24,584 bases of DNA from CAZADH01 sp964483805 (GCA_964483805.1 CAZADH010000063.1:1-24584), one strand, 5' to 3'; counted from the first letter of the stretch, positions 1 to 9,248 are shown. Notes: generated by a model not told the origin, from the sequence alone. Numbers and translations are program-made.

Positions 1-53
<53 letters not shown>

Positions 54-75
54 ACGGCGCACCGCCAGAGAAGCG

Positions 76-576
76 TTACTGGATGGCGGAGGCCAGCGTC
101 GGGTTGACCACGGCGGTGAAGACGGAACCGTTGATCGGCACCTGCGCGATGGCCGCGCTGGCATCAGTGGGCGTGGTCGCCGCCACACTCGTGCGCGCGT
201 CGGCCCGGGCTTTTTCGATGACCGCGCGCAACCGGGTGCGCAGTTCGGTGACATCTGCTGCGCGCGTCGGTGCCTTGCGCAAGGACGATCGCCGCGAACT
301 CACTTTGAACTTGGTGGTCTTGGCACCATCAGACCGGGAAGCCAGATCAATGGTTTGGTTCGATCGGGCCTCGGCTGTGCGGCAGGCAACGGGGGCGACC
401 GTTGGCAATACATTGTGTTGCTGTGCCACCGTGGCTGCGTGGTGGCGTTGATGGTGTGATGCCATGACTTTCTGGCGGAGTTCCTCGATCAGCGCGTTGC
501 CTTGCACGGACAGGCACCACCCCGGCGTAACCAGAAAGAAAGACATGATGATCAGTGTTGCGAAAATGCGTCGCAT
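76..576 (-). CDS. small exported protein of unknown function
   Basis: A 166-residue protein I do not recognise. The start at 576 is chosen because GGGAG lies six bases upstream and because the protein then begins with a clear signal peptide: MRR, then a hydrophobic stretch IFATLIIMSFFLV, then a turn PGWC. The mature part opens with a helical segment (about residues 22-48) rich in His and Gln, followed by a basic Ser/Arg/Lys stretch (about 80-105). A second helix follows (about 108-130, TELRTRLRAVIEKARADAR) and then an Ala/Thr/Val-rich tail. It is probably periplasmic or outer-membrane associated. The Cys near the signal-peptide end does not sit in a good lipobox. No catalytic motif is visible. 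The stop lies 22 bases from the poly-C tract, so the downstream context is lost. Confidence 0.65.
   Translation of the reverse strand: MRRIFATLIIMSFFLVTPGWCLSVQGNALIEELRQKVMASHHQRHHAATVAQQHNVLPTVAPVACRTAEARSNQTIDLASRSDGAKTTKFKVSSRRSSLRKAPTRAADVTELRTRLRAVIEKARADARTSVAATTPTDASAAIAQVPINGSVFTAVVNPTLASAIQ
405..421. repeat. 17-base near-perfect inverted repeat built from the dispersed motif
   Basis: GCAATACA-T-TGTGTTGC, with a single mismatch between the arms, lies inside the small exported protein gene, encoding Gln-His-Asn-Val-Leu. The left arm is an exact copy of the dispersed word. Confidence 0.75.
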
Positions 577-641
577 AACCATCTCCCACTCGTGATTCCC
601 GCGCGTTGGCCAACCAACAGACCAGCACGACAGGGTACACC

Positions 642-671
642 ATTGTAGCACGATCGCCGCGTGGGATCGAA
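642..671 (-). promoter_or_regulatory. possible sigma70-type promoter for the small exported protein
   Basis: On the minus strand, TACAAT (642-647, five of six to the -10 consensus) lies 18 bases from TTCGAT (666-671, only three of six to the -35 consensus). The predicted transcript start is about 60 bases ahead of the start codon at 576. The -35 is weak, so this is tentative. Confidence 0.3.
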
Positions 672-703
672 CGGTTTAATTGCGGTGCGCCTTGCTGCGG
701 CGA

Positions 704-2011
704 TCAGGTCGGTCTGGGTGCTGGGGTCCGTCTGCGGCCACCGCGCCGTCGTCGCCGCTTGCCTTTGGCTTGGGGTGGCTCCGGGGGCAAGCGCAGCAGC
801 GCGGTGCTCATGCCTTGGAAGAGCAGACCAACCCGCCATTGAGACAATCCGCACTCGGCCATCTCGTCGGGGGTGTTAGGGCGTTGGCGAACCAGCGCCT
901 CGAGCATGTGGTTGTTGGCGAGGAAAGTGGGGTCGAGCCCTTCGCGCGTGGCGACGTCGTTGCGCGTCTGGCGCAGCGTCTGCAACAGTTCGCCCTCCCA
1001 GCCAGTGAGCGAACGCATCCGGGGCGCATCGGGCTCGTTCGGCGGCAGGGTGTCGAGTGGCAGTTGCATGGCCCGTCGGACCACCGCCAGGAGTTGGTCG
1101 CCGTGGCGCTGCAGGAAGAACTGTCCCACACCGCGGATAACCGACAATCCGGCACGGGATTGTGGGATGTGACGAGCGATCTCGAGAAGAGCATCGTTGG
1201 GCAGCACCATGAAAGGCGGTCGGTCGCGGCGTTTGGCCAGTTCTTCGCGGAGCGCATGAACCTCGCGCAAGACCACGAGGTTTCGTGGTGCCATGTTGCG
1301 GCTGCCCTTGATCATAAACGCCCTTGGATCGGCTTCCGGGTTGGCCGGATAGTCGTGCTGCAAAACGCGGGCAAACTCCTCTTCGGCCCAAGCCATGCGG
1401 CCGCGCCGGATCAACCGTTGCCTGAGACGTTGGCGAATCGGCGGCAGACACACCGCGTCGAGGAGTCCGTAGCGCATCATTTCAGGCGTCAGCGGTCGTC
1501 GAGCCCAGTCGCAACGCTGCAGTTTCTTGTCGAGCGGATAGCCCAGGAGTGACTCCGAAAGCCCGCCAAGGCTCAGTGTTGCCAGCCCCAGAAGTTCGGC
1601 GGCAATGCGGGTGTCGAAGATCTGGCGGGGATGAACGTTTGCATACATCGCCAGTTGCTTGAGGTCGTAATCGGACCCATGAAACACCCACTGGCGCCGA
1701 GCATCCTCGGCGAACCGCTGCAATGGCGTGAAATCTTTGAGTGCCAGCGGGTCGAGCAGCGCGCACGTCGTCGTCGTTGCGACCTGGATCAGGCTGATGT
1801 CGGTGCTGTACCGGTGAAACCCCGCGGACTCCGTGTCAATGCCAATGATTCGCGCAGAACGCACTTCCTGGAGGAAGGCGGCCAGTTCAGGGGTCGTGCG
1901 GATGATCCGGGCTTCGGCAAGAACCGGTTCGGGGTCGAATCGTGGTCCGGAAAGTTGTGGTGCAGCCATACTTGGGAGAGGCGGATGCGTTTGGGCGTTT
2001 TCTTCGTTCAT
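704..2011 (-). CDS. rnd: RNase D-like 3'-5' exonuclease with two HRDC domains
   Basis: A 435-residue DEDDy-type 3'-5' exoribonuclease, expected to trim 3' ends of tRNA precursors and other small RNAs in the cytoplasm. The start at 2011 is chosen because AAGG sits six bases upstream and homology-like sequence begins soon after. The exonuclease domain covers about residues 30-200: Exo I GIDTES supplies Asp59 and Glu61, Exo II HGSDYDL supplies Asp116, and Exo III supplies Tyr181 and Asp185 (YGLLD). Two helical HRDC nucleic-acid-binding domains follow, about 243-313 and 340-405. The C-terminus is a strongly basic tail (a run of Arg and Lys after about residue 415) that probably adds RNA affinity. 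The length and domain order fit bacterial RNase D. The DEDDy motifs make the exonuclease call secure; the exact RNA substrates are inferred from the family. Confidence 0.9.
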   Translation of the reverse strand: MNEENAQTHPPLPSMAAPQLSGPRFDPEPVLAEARIIRTTPELAAFLQEVRSARIIGIDTESAGFHRYSTDISLIQVATTTTCALLDPLALKDFTPLQRFAEDARRQWVFHGSDYDLKQLAMYANVHPRQIFDTRIAAELLGLATLSLGGLSESLLGYPLDKKLQRCDWARRPLTPEMMRYGLLDAVCLPPIRQRLRQRLIRRGRMAWAEEEFARVLQHDYPANPEADPRAFMIKGSRNMAPRNLVVLREVHALREELAKRRDRPPFMVLPNDALLEIARHIPQSRAGLSVIRGVGQFFLQRHGDQLLAVVRRAMQLPLDTLPPNEPDAPRMRSLTGWEGELLQTLRQTRNDVATREGLDPTFLANNHMLEALVRQRPNTPDEMAECGLSQWRVGLLFQGMSTALLRLPPEPPQAKGKRRRRRGGRRRTPAPRPT

Positions 2012-2093
2012 CTGTAACCTTGGACCAGCACGTGCGGTTGGCCGGATTATACCACGGCTCGTGGATACATGGTGTGCGATTTCGCTAGCTTGA

Positions 2094-2195
2094 CACAAGC
2101 ACGAATCACTGCGTAATTGATCATTTCTGATAATAGTGACAACAATATGATAAATTTATATCGTAAATCTTGTTTGTTTTAGAATTGTCAGTAGG
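2094..2195. other. AT-rich intergenic island
   Basis: About 100 bases with roughly 30% GC (29 of 100 counted for 2101-2200), in sharp contrast to the surrounding 60%+ GC. It lies between the cyclase stop (2196) and the RNase D start (2011), so it probably holds the RNase D promoter. On the minus strand several -10-like words are present (TATAAA, TATCAT) and -35-like words CTGACA and TTGTCA, but no pair has a clean 16-18 base spacing. No rho-independent hairpin for the cyclase gene is visible here. Confidence 0.6.
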
Positions 2196-5141
2196 TCACT
2201 TCTTCTTCAAGTGATAACTGCCATCCCAATTCTCGGGTGGCGGTTCCTCTTTATACTGTTGGCATCGTGAAAGATAGGTCTGACTTGGGCCGTCATCGGG
2301 CCAGCGGGCGAGAATCTGTTCGAAGCAGTCAATGGCTTCGTCCCATTGCCGATCGAGGTGCAGTTTCATGCCACGCTCGTATAATTCGAGCAGTTCCAGA
2401 AACCCCGGGGGTTCCTTGCCGATTTCGCTGATGATCTCCCACACCAGTACCGGTTCGTTCTTGCCCTTGACCGCAAGAAAGTCTAGAAAACGACCACGAA
2501 TGCGGTGCTTCACCCGCTGGTAGGTGCGGTCCGACATCATCATCAGCGTTCCGTATTCTTTGTTGGCGCCTTCGAGGCGCGACGCCAGGTTGACGCCGTC
2601 GCCCATGCAGGTGAAGTTCATCTGGGCTCCCTCGCTGCCCATGTAGCCGACGACGACGTCTTGCGTGTTCAGGCCGACGCGGGCGGTTACCTTGGGGAAC
2701 CCGCGCTTGAGCCAGTCTTCCCGCAGGATCTTGATCCGCTCCTGCATCGCAATCGCGCATAAACAGGCACTCAAGGGGTGGTCTTCGATTGGCTTGGGAT
2801 AGTTCCAGAAGGCCATGACCGCATCACCGATGAACTTGTCGAGTGTTCCTTCATATTTGAACAGGATGTCGGTCATTGCGCCCAGATACTCGTTTAGCAG
2901 AGTGACGAGGTCTTCAGGGGAGAGCATCTCAGAGATCGTTGTGAAACCCGATAGATCCGAAAAGAAGACGGTGAGGTCACGGCGTTGGCCGCCGGGGCGA
3001 ACCAGTTCAGGATGTTCGAGCATGTGTTGCACCACATCCCGCGACACGAAGCGCTGGAACATCTGCTTGGTCTTGTCGGCGCGTTGCCACTGAGCCAGAT
3101 AGTGGCGCAACGTCGAGCCGGCCCATACGAGCGGCAGGGCGACGAAGAACGGGGACACGAGCACCAGTTGGCCTGTGACCGTTCGGCTGTAATAGGCCCA
3201 GGCGAAGGCGGTCGCCGCAAGGCCGACGCCGGCGCCTGCTCCCACGACAGGGGACAAGCGTTCCATGATCGTGACGAGCAGCGCGCAGAAGGCGAGCAAA
3301 AGGAGAAAGGCATGGTCGTACCGCGGCGCGTGCAGGAACTCGCTGCCCAAAATGGTCAGCACGGCGTTGGCGTGGATCTCGATCCCCATCAGGGGTTCGT
3401 TGTGAGTGCGGAACGGCGTGCTGACGTTGAACGGCGTGTTGTAAAAATCCATGTCGGACAGCTCGAACGGACCGATCATGCAGATGGCGTTCTGGTCGAT
3501 GCCGTGCCGGGCAATGCCGCGGTCATCGGTCCAACTTGCCCGCAGGGTCTGGCGATGGGCAACTTCGGGCGAGAGCTCGGGGGCCGGGGACGCGATCTGG
3601 GTCCGGATCGAATCGAGAAGCTTCTTCGTGTAGCACTGATAGAACGAGAAACTCGGGAAATTCTGGTTGCCGTAGCGATCGGGTTGGGCCGACCCAAAGT
3701 AATTGACCAGCATGTGTCCGCGCGAGTCGGTCGGGATCGTGCGGTCGAATAGGCGAAAGCCGCCCCGATAGGTGCCGGCCTCGACTTCCGGAAGAATGCG
3801 CTCGAGCTCGGCCTTCATTGCCGCTTCGTAACGGTTGCCACCCTTTGATATCGTGCGGTCGAGGGCCACGGCGGCCGTCACCAGCGAGATGCTCGGCGAA
3901 AGCGCGCCTTTCCCTGGGCGTACGGGATCAGGGTGATAGCTGAACAGCGGCACCTGGGTCACGAGGTTCTTGCTGCCGACCGCGATGTTGATGAACCCAA
4001 GCCGGACCAGGGGAGCCATGAAAGCCTCGTAGGCAAAGAGTTGCGAACTCTGCTGGTCGAGAACGACATCGACGGTTCTCGATGCGAGAACGGTACCGCT
4101 GGCCGTGTCGATTCTCGTACGCTCAATGGTCTTGAGCCTTCCTTGTTCCCGCTGTTCGTCGGCCACGTGGCTCATGGCAGCGAGGATAATTGGCGACTGC
4201 GCGGTGTGAAGTGCGGCCGCCAGCATCTGATCTTCGGAAATCAGTTTGGCCCCCTGCAATACAAAGTCCATAACGATCACGGCGACCGGTGGAATGGGCA
4301 CGCCGGCATCAGGACGGGTGTCGATCAGCAGTTGCCACGACACGTTCAGTTCGCACGGGGCGAAGGTCAGGCGCACCGCCGGTTGCAGGTCGGCCTTGCT
4401 CAAAGCCGTGAGGAATGCGCGCCATTGCACCGGGGTGAAACGCAAAGGGCCCGAGGCTCCCTCGGTGGCCGGCCAGTCGAGCATTTCGCGAGCACTGTCG
4501 AGGCGCTCTTTGATACGGAGTCCCTGGACCGCCGCCGTCGTGGTTGCCGGGCCGAGAAGCATGCTCAGCCACGGGCTGTCGATCAGTGGTGGCTCGGCGC
4601 GACGGAAACGGCTCTGCGTGGACGGGCCGAACCCGCAGATGATCTCGAGCAGCTTGACCCGCGACACCCCCGGCACCGGCTCGAGTGGGGATGCCGCCGT
4701 GGCCGGAATCCGCCGGGGTTGGCCGAGAAACTCGATCAGGCTGGCGAACTCCGGGCGTCCGGGGTTCTGCTGCGTCAGCCCGGACGTACTTTCGTCTTTT
4801 TTGATGATGACAATGTTCTCGAAGCGCGCCTTGGAATCGTGCGCCAACTGAACGATGAGCGCCTGCAGGGTGTCTTCGACGCCAACGAGTGCCTTTGCCG
4901 TGCTGAGAAACGCGACAACGGCGACCGCAAACAACACGGTGGCCACGTTGGGGAAACGGGCCAGAAGACCAGGTCGTTGCGCGGTTGCTTCCGGTGCGTT
5001 GGTCTTGGCCGTCTGAACCTTCAGGAGAACCGGCTTGGCGTGCGCTCCGTGGGCCGGGGCTGCGCCTTTGTCTGGGGTCGCCCCCGGGGCGGCTGGTGTC
5101 GGCGGAGTGTCCGCGGGCTTGGCGTTTGGTTGATCGGACAT
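2196..5141 (-). CDS. CHASE2-type membrane adenylate cyclase (class III)
   Basis: A 981-residue sensor enzyme predicted to make cAMP. The order is: a Pro/Ala-rich cytoplasmic tail (1-58), a membrane segment (about 65-87), a long extracytoplasmic CHASE2-like sensor region (about 95-600), two or three membrane segments (about 610-678), a short linker, and a class III cyclase domain (about 720-900). The tail that follows is helical and TPR-like and ends WDGSYHLKKK. Metal-binding Asp729 (FFSDLSGFT) and Asp773 (FIGDAVMAF) are present, as are adenine-selecting Lys769 and Asp848 and transition-state residues Asn851 and Arg855. This set predicts ATP as substrate. The ATG at 5141 is preferred over a TTG at 5150, because GAGG lies 11 bases from the ATG but only two from the TTG. 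The CHASE2 region is about 500 residues and divergent, so its ligand is unknown. The gene lies 85 bases after GH57, possibly co-transcribed. Confidence 0.9.
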   Translation of the reverse strand: MSDQPNAKPADTPPTPAAPGATPDKGAAPAHGAHAKPVLLKVQTAKTNAPEATAQRPGLLARFPNVATVLFAVAVVAFLSTAKALVGVEDTLQALIVQLAHDSKARFENIVIIKKDESTSGLTQQNPGRPEFASLIEFLGQPRRIPATAASPLEPVPGVSRVKLLEIICGFGPSTQSRFRRAEPPLIDSPWLSMLLGPATTTAAVQGLRIKERLDSAREMLDWPATEGASGPLRFTPVQWRAFLTALSKADLQPAVRLTFAPCELNVSWQLLIDTRPDAGVPIPPVAVIVMDFVLQGAKLISEDQMLAAALHTAQSPIILAAMSHVADEQREQGRLKTIERTRIDTASGTVLASRTVDVVLDQQSSQLFAYEAFMAPLVRLGFINIAVGSKNLVTQVPLFSYHPDPVRPGKGALSPSISLVTAAVALDRTISKGGNRYEAAMKAELERILPEVEAGTYRGGFRLFDRTIPTDSRGHMLVNYFGSAQPDRYGNQNFPSFSFYQCYTKKLLDSIRTQIASPAPELSPEVAHRQTLRASWTDDRGIARHGIDQNAICMIGPFELSDMDFYNTPFNVSTPFRTHNEPLMGIEIHANAVLTILGSEFLHAPRYDHAFLLLLAFCALLVTIMERLSPVVGAGAGVGLAATAFAWAYYSRTVTGQLVLVSPFFVALPLVWAGSTLRHYLAQWQRADKTKQMFQRFVSRDVVQHMLEHPELVRPGGQRRDLTVFFSDLSGFTTISEMLSPEDLVTLLNEYLGAMTDILFKYEGTLDKFIGDAVMAFWNYPKPIEDHPLSACLCAIAMQERIKILREDWLKRGFPKVTARVGLNTQDVVVGYMGSEGAQMNFTCMGDGVNLASRLEGANKEYGTLMMMSDRTYQRVKHRIRGRFLDFLAVKGKNEPVLVWEIISEIGKEPPGFLELLELYERGMKLHLDRQWDEAIDCFEQILARWPDDGPSQTYLSRCQQYKEEPPPENWDGSYHLKKK

Positions 5142-5226
5142 TGGTGGCAAGACCTCGTATCAATACAACGTATGTCTGTCTGGGTGATCGGGGTGCCGGC
5201 GCGACCGCCGCGCCAAGCCCTGGTAT

Positions 5227-6822
5227 TCAGCGGTGCGAACGGTACATCCGGTAATCGATGGTCGGGAAAATATTGTCGCGGTGCTCGACTTCGGCGAGCC
5301 AGGCGGCGTCGATGCGGTCGGCGTTGATCTCATCGTAGAGCCGGGTGAAGCGCAGGCAGTGGTCTTTGGTGCGTTTCACCGCATACGGCACGGTGGTGCC
5401 GGTCTTCATGATGAAAGCCCAGTCGGAACTCTGCGCCAGCATCAGCTCACGGGCCGCCTGGTTGAGCGCGCGCAGGCGCAGCCCGCCGGCATCGGGATGG
5501 CGGTCGGCCAGTTCGTTCATCCGCTCGGCCGCCTTGTGCAGATGGCGGTAGATCCAGTCGTTCGACCCCTCGAGCCAGACCTCGTGGTACCCCTTGTAGC
5601 CCCACGACGACATTGAGGGAGTGGCGACCTGCTGTCGCGGATTCTCGGCCAGATACTCGGACGGCGTGACCAGGCGCAACACGCGGCTGTCGCGGGCAGT
5701 CTTGCGCAGCACGTGTTCGATGAAATCGGGGCCTTCGAACCACCAATGACCGTAGAGTTCGGCATCGTAGGGAGAGACCACGAGCGGTCGCGTGTCGCCC
5801 ATCAAACCATGCAGGTGCTCGACCTGCTTCTCGCGGCACCACATGAAATGGCCCGCGTGTTCGGCCGCTTTGGCCTGGGCGCGTTCCCAGTGGTAGGGCT
5901 TTTTGTGGGGCGAGCCGCGCGAGGTGATGCGGTGGTATTTGATGCCGGTGTTCAGACGGATTCCGGACTCATGGATGTATGGCGCGATGTATTCGAGATC
6001 GAGATCGTAGCCGATGTCGCGATAGAATTCGCGGTAGTCGAAGTCGCCGGGGTACCCTTCCTCGGCCGACCACACCTGCTTGCTCGACTCGAGGTCGCGC
6101 CCGAAAGCCGCCACTCCGGAAGGACAGAAGATCGGGGCGAAGACGCCATGCCGTGGTCGCGGATGGGCGTGCAGCACGCCGTGGGCATCGGTGAAGAAGA
6201 AGCGCAACCCGTGCTGGCCCAGAACCTCTTCGTCACCCGGATTGTACGCACACTCGGCCAGCCAGATGCCGCGGGGGCGACGGCCCATATGCTCGTCGTA
6301 ACATTGGCAGGCCATCTCGATCTGGGCCCGTACCGCAGGTCGGCAGTCGGCCATCAACGGCAGGTAGCCGTGCGTGGCACAGCAGGTGATGACCTCGAGC
6401 TTGCCGAGATCCTGAAAACGCCGGAAAGCGTTGACGAGATTGCGCTGATACTGGTTGGCGAACAACTCGCGCGCGCGGTGAAACCGTGCACGGTACATCT
6501 GGGCCGTGTGGTTGAATTCCGGTTGGAAGCGGGTTCGATCGACTTCGCGCTCGGCGAGCTCGGTCAACTTGTCGAGATGGCGCAGATATCGCTCTTGCAG
6601 AAGTTCGTCGCTCAACATGCACATCAGGGGCGGCGTCAGCGACATGGTCAGACGCCACTCGGTCTGTTCGGCGGTCAAGCGTTCGAAACCGTCGAGCAAC
6701 GGGATGTAGCACTCGGTGATGGCTTCGAACAACCACCGTTCTTCCATCATGTCTTCGTGCTCGGGATGGCGAACGAACGGCAGGTGGGCGTGCAATACAA
6801 GAGCAAGATAACCTTGATGCAT
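5227..6822 (-). CDS. GH57 1,4-alpha-glucan branching enzyme
   Basis: A 531-residue glycoside hydrolase family 57 protein of the branching-enzyme (DUF1957) type, which makes alpha-1,6 branches in glycogen-like glucan. The N-terminus has the family motif HAHLPFVRHPE. The catalytic Glu is at about 190 (GIWLAECAYNPGDEE) and the catalytic Asp at about 353 (SPYDAELYGHWWFEG), close to the positions known for Thermus thermophilus GBE. The C-terminal helical domain ends with the usual aromatic-rich segment (NIFPTIDYRMYRS). The full length matches the family. The start at 6822 is chosen because AGGAG lies eight bases upstream and the GH57 motif starts at once. The DUF4912 gene ends 52 bases upstream, and the two probably form one unit. 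A 6-bp hairpin (5198-5214) lies downstream without a T run, so the transcript may continue into the cyclase. Confidence 0.93.
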   Translation of the reverse strand: MHQGYLALVLHAHLPFVRHPEHEDMMEERWLFEAITECYIPLLDGFERLTAEQTEWRLTMSLTPPLMCMLSDELLQERYLRHLDKLTELAEREVDRTRFQPEFNHTAQMYRARFHRARELFANQYQRNLVNAFRRFQDLGKLEVITCCATHGYLPLMADCRPAVRAQIEMACQCYDEHMGRRPRGIWLAECAYNPGDEEVLGQHGLRFFFTDAHGVLHAHPRPRHGVFAPIFCPSGVAAFGRDLESSKQVWSAEEGYPGDFDYREFYRDIGYDLDLEYIAPYIHESGIRLNTGIKYHRITSRGSPHKKPYHWERAQAKAAEHAGHFMWCREKQVEHLHGLMGDTRPLVVSPYDAELYGHWWFEGPDFIEHVLRKTARDSRVLRLVTPSEYLAENPRQQVATPSMSSWGYKGYHEVWLEGSNDWIYRHLHKAAERMNELADRHPDAGGLRLRALNQAARELMLAQSSDWAFIMKTGTTVPYAVKRTKDHCLRFTRLYDEINADRIDAAWLAEVEHRDNIFPTIDYRMYRSHR

Positions 6823-6874
6823 GATCGGGTCTCCTGGACCGCCGCTCACTCCTGGGAGGACGGGGTCCGTTGGC

Positions 6875-8926
6875 TCAGCGGGTGGTGCGTTCGACCACGG
6901 GCGTGATCGTGCGTTCCCGGTCACCATCGCGATTGACGGCATGCACCGTCAGTTCTTGACAGCCGTTGGGCAGGGCGAAGCGAACCGTGAACGTTCCGTC
7001 GGGGCGCAACTGGACGGGTTTGCCCTGCAGGGTTACGGTTGCATCGGGTTCGGTGGCGCCGTAGACGATCAGTTCCGTATCGACGACCAGGCGGAAGTCC
7101 TTGTCGCGCGGCCGACTGATCGGGCGGGCGCCCCCGCTCGCCAGGCTCGAGACGCCTCCAGAACTCAGGTCAAGCAGCGTTCGGTGTTCGGGACTCTCCC
7201 GGTTCATCTGCTCGCCAGAACTGGCCCCGACCCGGTACCCACCTGACAGGCGGTAGATTTCCTGATAGGTGGCCTCGTTCACGACCATGTACTGCTCGTC
7301 GATCGTCTCGGAATAGGAATCGCGCGGCGTGTGCACCTGATTGCTGCGGGCAATCAGGAGGAAACTGCCGCCCGGGGTGATCAACCCGAGATCGACGACG
7401 TAGGAACGGTTGGGCCGGCCGAGGTTGAGATACCAGTTGTTGGCGCCTTCGAACACCTGGATGTCGTGAAACCCATGGGCATTGTGGCCATCGAAGATGA
7501 TGCCGGTGACATCGTAAATACGCAATACATATATCGATCGCGCCACCAGATCGCCGGTCAGCTCGTGGGCCAGATTGCGGCGGGTGGCCTGGCTGACTTC
7601 CCAGTAACAATAGGCCCAGTGGGGGTCGCGTACCTGCACGTTGATCCGGGTCTCGTCGTAGCCAAGCGGGAGCTCACCGAGCGCATGATCTTCAGATGAT
7701 CCAGGGATCGAGCGCGGGGTGTACGGGGTGAAAGTCGTGCCGACCCGGGCGGAGGGATCGTCCGCGGGCATTGGCGCAACGGTCTCCGCCATCGGAGGAG
7801 TCGCGGTTGCCACGGACTTCTTGGCGGGTACTTTGGTCTTCTTTGGCGACGTGCTCGGTGTCGCGGTGACCACCGGTTTTGCCGCCGTGCTCTTCGACCG
7901 GCGTGACGGGGCCGGCCTCGCCGGTGTCGGTGCGGGCGCCGGAGCCGGCGTCGGCCTTGGCTTCGCAGACGTTTGCACCGTGGTTTTTGCGGTTTCTGTC
8001 TTCTTCTTCGCCGCCGGAGCCGCGGCGGCGACAACGGGTGCAGGCGGCTGGGTCACGGGTGTTTTGGCAGATGAGGCGTCGACGGACTTCTTCGCTGGTG
8101 CAGGTGCCTTCGTCTTGGCGGCACTGGGCAGAGCCTGGTCGGGCTTCTTCGCCGGGGTTGCCGCCGGGGTGAGCGGCGCCGCTTTCTTGGCGACGGGTTG
8201 GGTTGCTTTGGCGACCGGCTTCTTCGCCGTGACTTCGCTTGCCGGCTTCGGAGCGGGCTTTGCAGGAGCCTCTTTGGCCACAGCCGGCGTCTTCTTCGTC
8301 TTCGGAGCGGCCTGAGTCTTGGTGACCGGTCTCTTCTTGGGCGGGTCAGACCGTTCGGATTTGCTTGGCGTCGCCGTCGCCGTCGTCTGGGCTGGTGGTT
8401 TTGCTGGTGTTGTCGCCGGTTTGGCGGGTGCGGTCGTTCGTTGGCTGTTTGGTTTTTTTGGCAGGTCACTCGTGGGGCCGGCCGCACGCACCGGTGGTGT
8501 GGCTTTGGTTGGGCGCGGCGTCGATGTCGTGGCGCGCTGTCTGGGTGCATGCGCGGACGCCAGTTTTTCGGTAGCCTTGCCGCTCGCCGCCGGTTGGGCC
8601 GGGGGGACTTCCTTGGCTTTGTCGGGGCCTCTCTTTGCCGCAGCGACTGCTTTTTTTGCCACGGTCTTCTTGGTACCTGCATTGGCAGTCTTTTCGGCCG
8701 ACCGCTCGTCTTTCTTGGCGGGCCGGGTGTCACTCTTGACCGGCTTGGCATCGGTCGCTTTCGCAGTACCGCTTTGTTTGACTTTGACGGGGACCTTGGA
8801 GGCGGCGACGATGGCGTGCGCCAGTTCGTCTTTGGTTTTCAGTTGCGCGCCGTTCTTCACGCCGGCGGTCTTGGCGCGGTCGCGCAGTTCTGTCATCGTC
8901 AACTTCATCAATGCCTTTGTATCCAT
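6875..8926 (-). CDS. Rho_N/DUF4912 protein with long Lys/Ala/Pro-rich linker
   Basis: A 683-residue three-part protein. Residues 1-42 look like a Rho-termination-factor N-terminal or SAP-like helical domain (LTMTELRDRAKTAGV, then a Lys-rich helix). Residues about 43-410 are low-complexity Lys/Ala/Pro/Thr sequence, surely disordered and highly basic. Residues about 416-568 match the DUF4912 pattern (YDETRINVQVRDPHWAYCYW, later NRSYVVDLG and DSYSETIDEQ). A C-terminal beta-sandwich-like segment follows (about 600-680, LIVYGATEPDATVTLQGK). DUF4912 proteins are commonly encoded beside GH57 glucan enzymes, as here, so a role in storage polysaccharide binding or organisation is plausible but not shown. 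The start at 8926 has GGAGG five to six bases upstream. The basic linker could bind nucleic acid or a polyanion. Confidence 0.85.
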   Translation of the reverse strand: MDTKALMKLTMTELRDRAKTAGVKNGAQLKTKDELAHAIVAASKVPVKVKQSGTAKATDAKPVKSDTRPAKKDERSAEKTANAGTKKTVAKKAVAAAKRGPDKAKEVPPAQPAASGKATEKLASAHAPRQRATTSTPRPTKATPPVRAAGPTSDLPKKPNSQRTTAPAKPATTPAKPPAQTTATATPSKSERSDPPKKRPVTKTQAAPKTKKTPAVAKEAPAKPAPKPASEVTAKKPVAKATQPVAKKAAPLTPAATPAKKPDQALPSAAKTKAPAPAKKSVDASSAKTPVTQPPAPVVAAAAPAAKKKTETAKTTVQTSAKPRPTPAPAPAPTPARPAPSRRSKSTAAKPVVTATPSTSPKKTKVPAKKSVATATPPMAETVAPMPADDPSARVGTTFTPYTPRSIPGSSEDHALGELPLGYDETRINVQVRDPHWAYCYWEVSQATRRNLAHELTGDLVARSIYVLRIYDVTGIIFDGHNAHGFHDIQVFEGANNWYLNLGRPNRSYVVDLGLITPGGSFLLIARSNQVHTPRDSYSETIDEQYMVVNEATYQEIYRLSGGYRVGASSGEQMNRESPEHRTLLDLSSGGVSSLASGGARPISRPRDKDFRLVVDTELIVYGATEPDATVTLQGKPVQLRPDGTFTVRFALPNGCQELTVHAVNRDGDRERTITPVVERTTR

Positions 8927-8943
8927 GCTTGCCTCCAGAGTGT

Positions 8944-8970
8944 CCCGGTGGTCACTTCGCGGACCACGGG
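8944..8970 (-). promoter_or_regulatory. hairpin in the leader of the DUF4912 gene
   Basis: Bases 8944-8953 (CCCGGTGGTC) pair with 8962-8970 (GACCACGGG), giving nine base pairs with one bulged G. It lies just upstream of the Shine-Dalgarno site of the DUF4912 gene, between that gene and the small membrane-protein gene. It might attenuate or stabilise the transcript. There is no T run, so it is not a standard terminator. Confidence 0.35.
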
Positions 8971-9092
8971 CATCGGGTATGGTGTCAAACTGTGGTTGCG
9001 TTACCTGGTGATCGCGAAACAATGCACGTGGGGTGCCATGACAGGATGTTGGGGTTACTCAGAAGTGGGCCGGTCGCACTCGCATCGGCTGG

Positions 9093-9248
9093 TCAGTTGA
9101 GGGGCTTTTGTTCAGCGATGGTGCAACTGTCGGGATCGACCGGATCCTCCAACCATCGCTCAACGATTGCGGGAACGAGAACGAGAAATACAAAGTAATG
9201 CACCATGACGCACAGTCCGAAAGTGATGCCGAGGATCTGATAGATCAT
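9093..9248 (-). CDS. 51-residue single-pass membrane protein
   Basis: A small reading frame on the minus strand. The protein begins MIYQILGITFGLCVMVHYFV, continues FLVLVPAIVERWLEDPVD and ends CTIAEQKPLN. One long hydrophobic segment covers about residues 4-28 and is followed by an acidic hydrophilic tail of about 20 residues. The start at 9248 has GAGGG seven bases upstream, and a strong promoter at 9312-9340 points at it with a leader of about 57 bases. These signals make it a credible gene despite its size. It is the first gene of the probable unit leading into DUF4912 and GH57, so it may anchor or regulate that machinery; this is inference from position only. No known family is recognised. 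Confidence 0.65.
   Translation of the reverse strand: MIYQILGITFGLCVMVHYFVFLVLVPAIVERWLEDPVDPDSCTIAEQKPLN

Noticed and set aside
3933..5327. Plus-strand open frame of 464 codons
   Set aside because: Antisense to the CHASE2 cyclase, which has full catalytic residues and membrane segments.
9005..9043. 12-codon minus-strand frame starting near 9040 in the gap before DUF4912
   Set aside because: No ribosome binding site and too short to support as a gene.
8198..9100. Plus-strand frames opposite the DUF4912 gene, with apparent hydrophobic Gly/Ala/Phe/Leu repeats
   Set aside because: These are the complement of Lys/Ala/Pro codons (AAG reads CTT, GCC reads GGC) and only look membrane-like.
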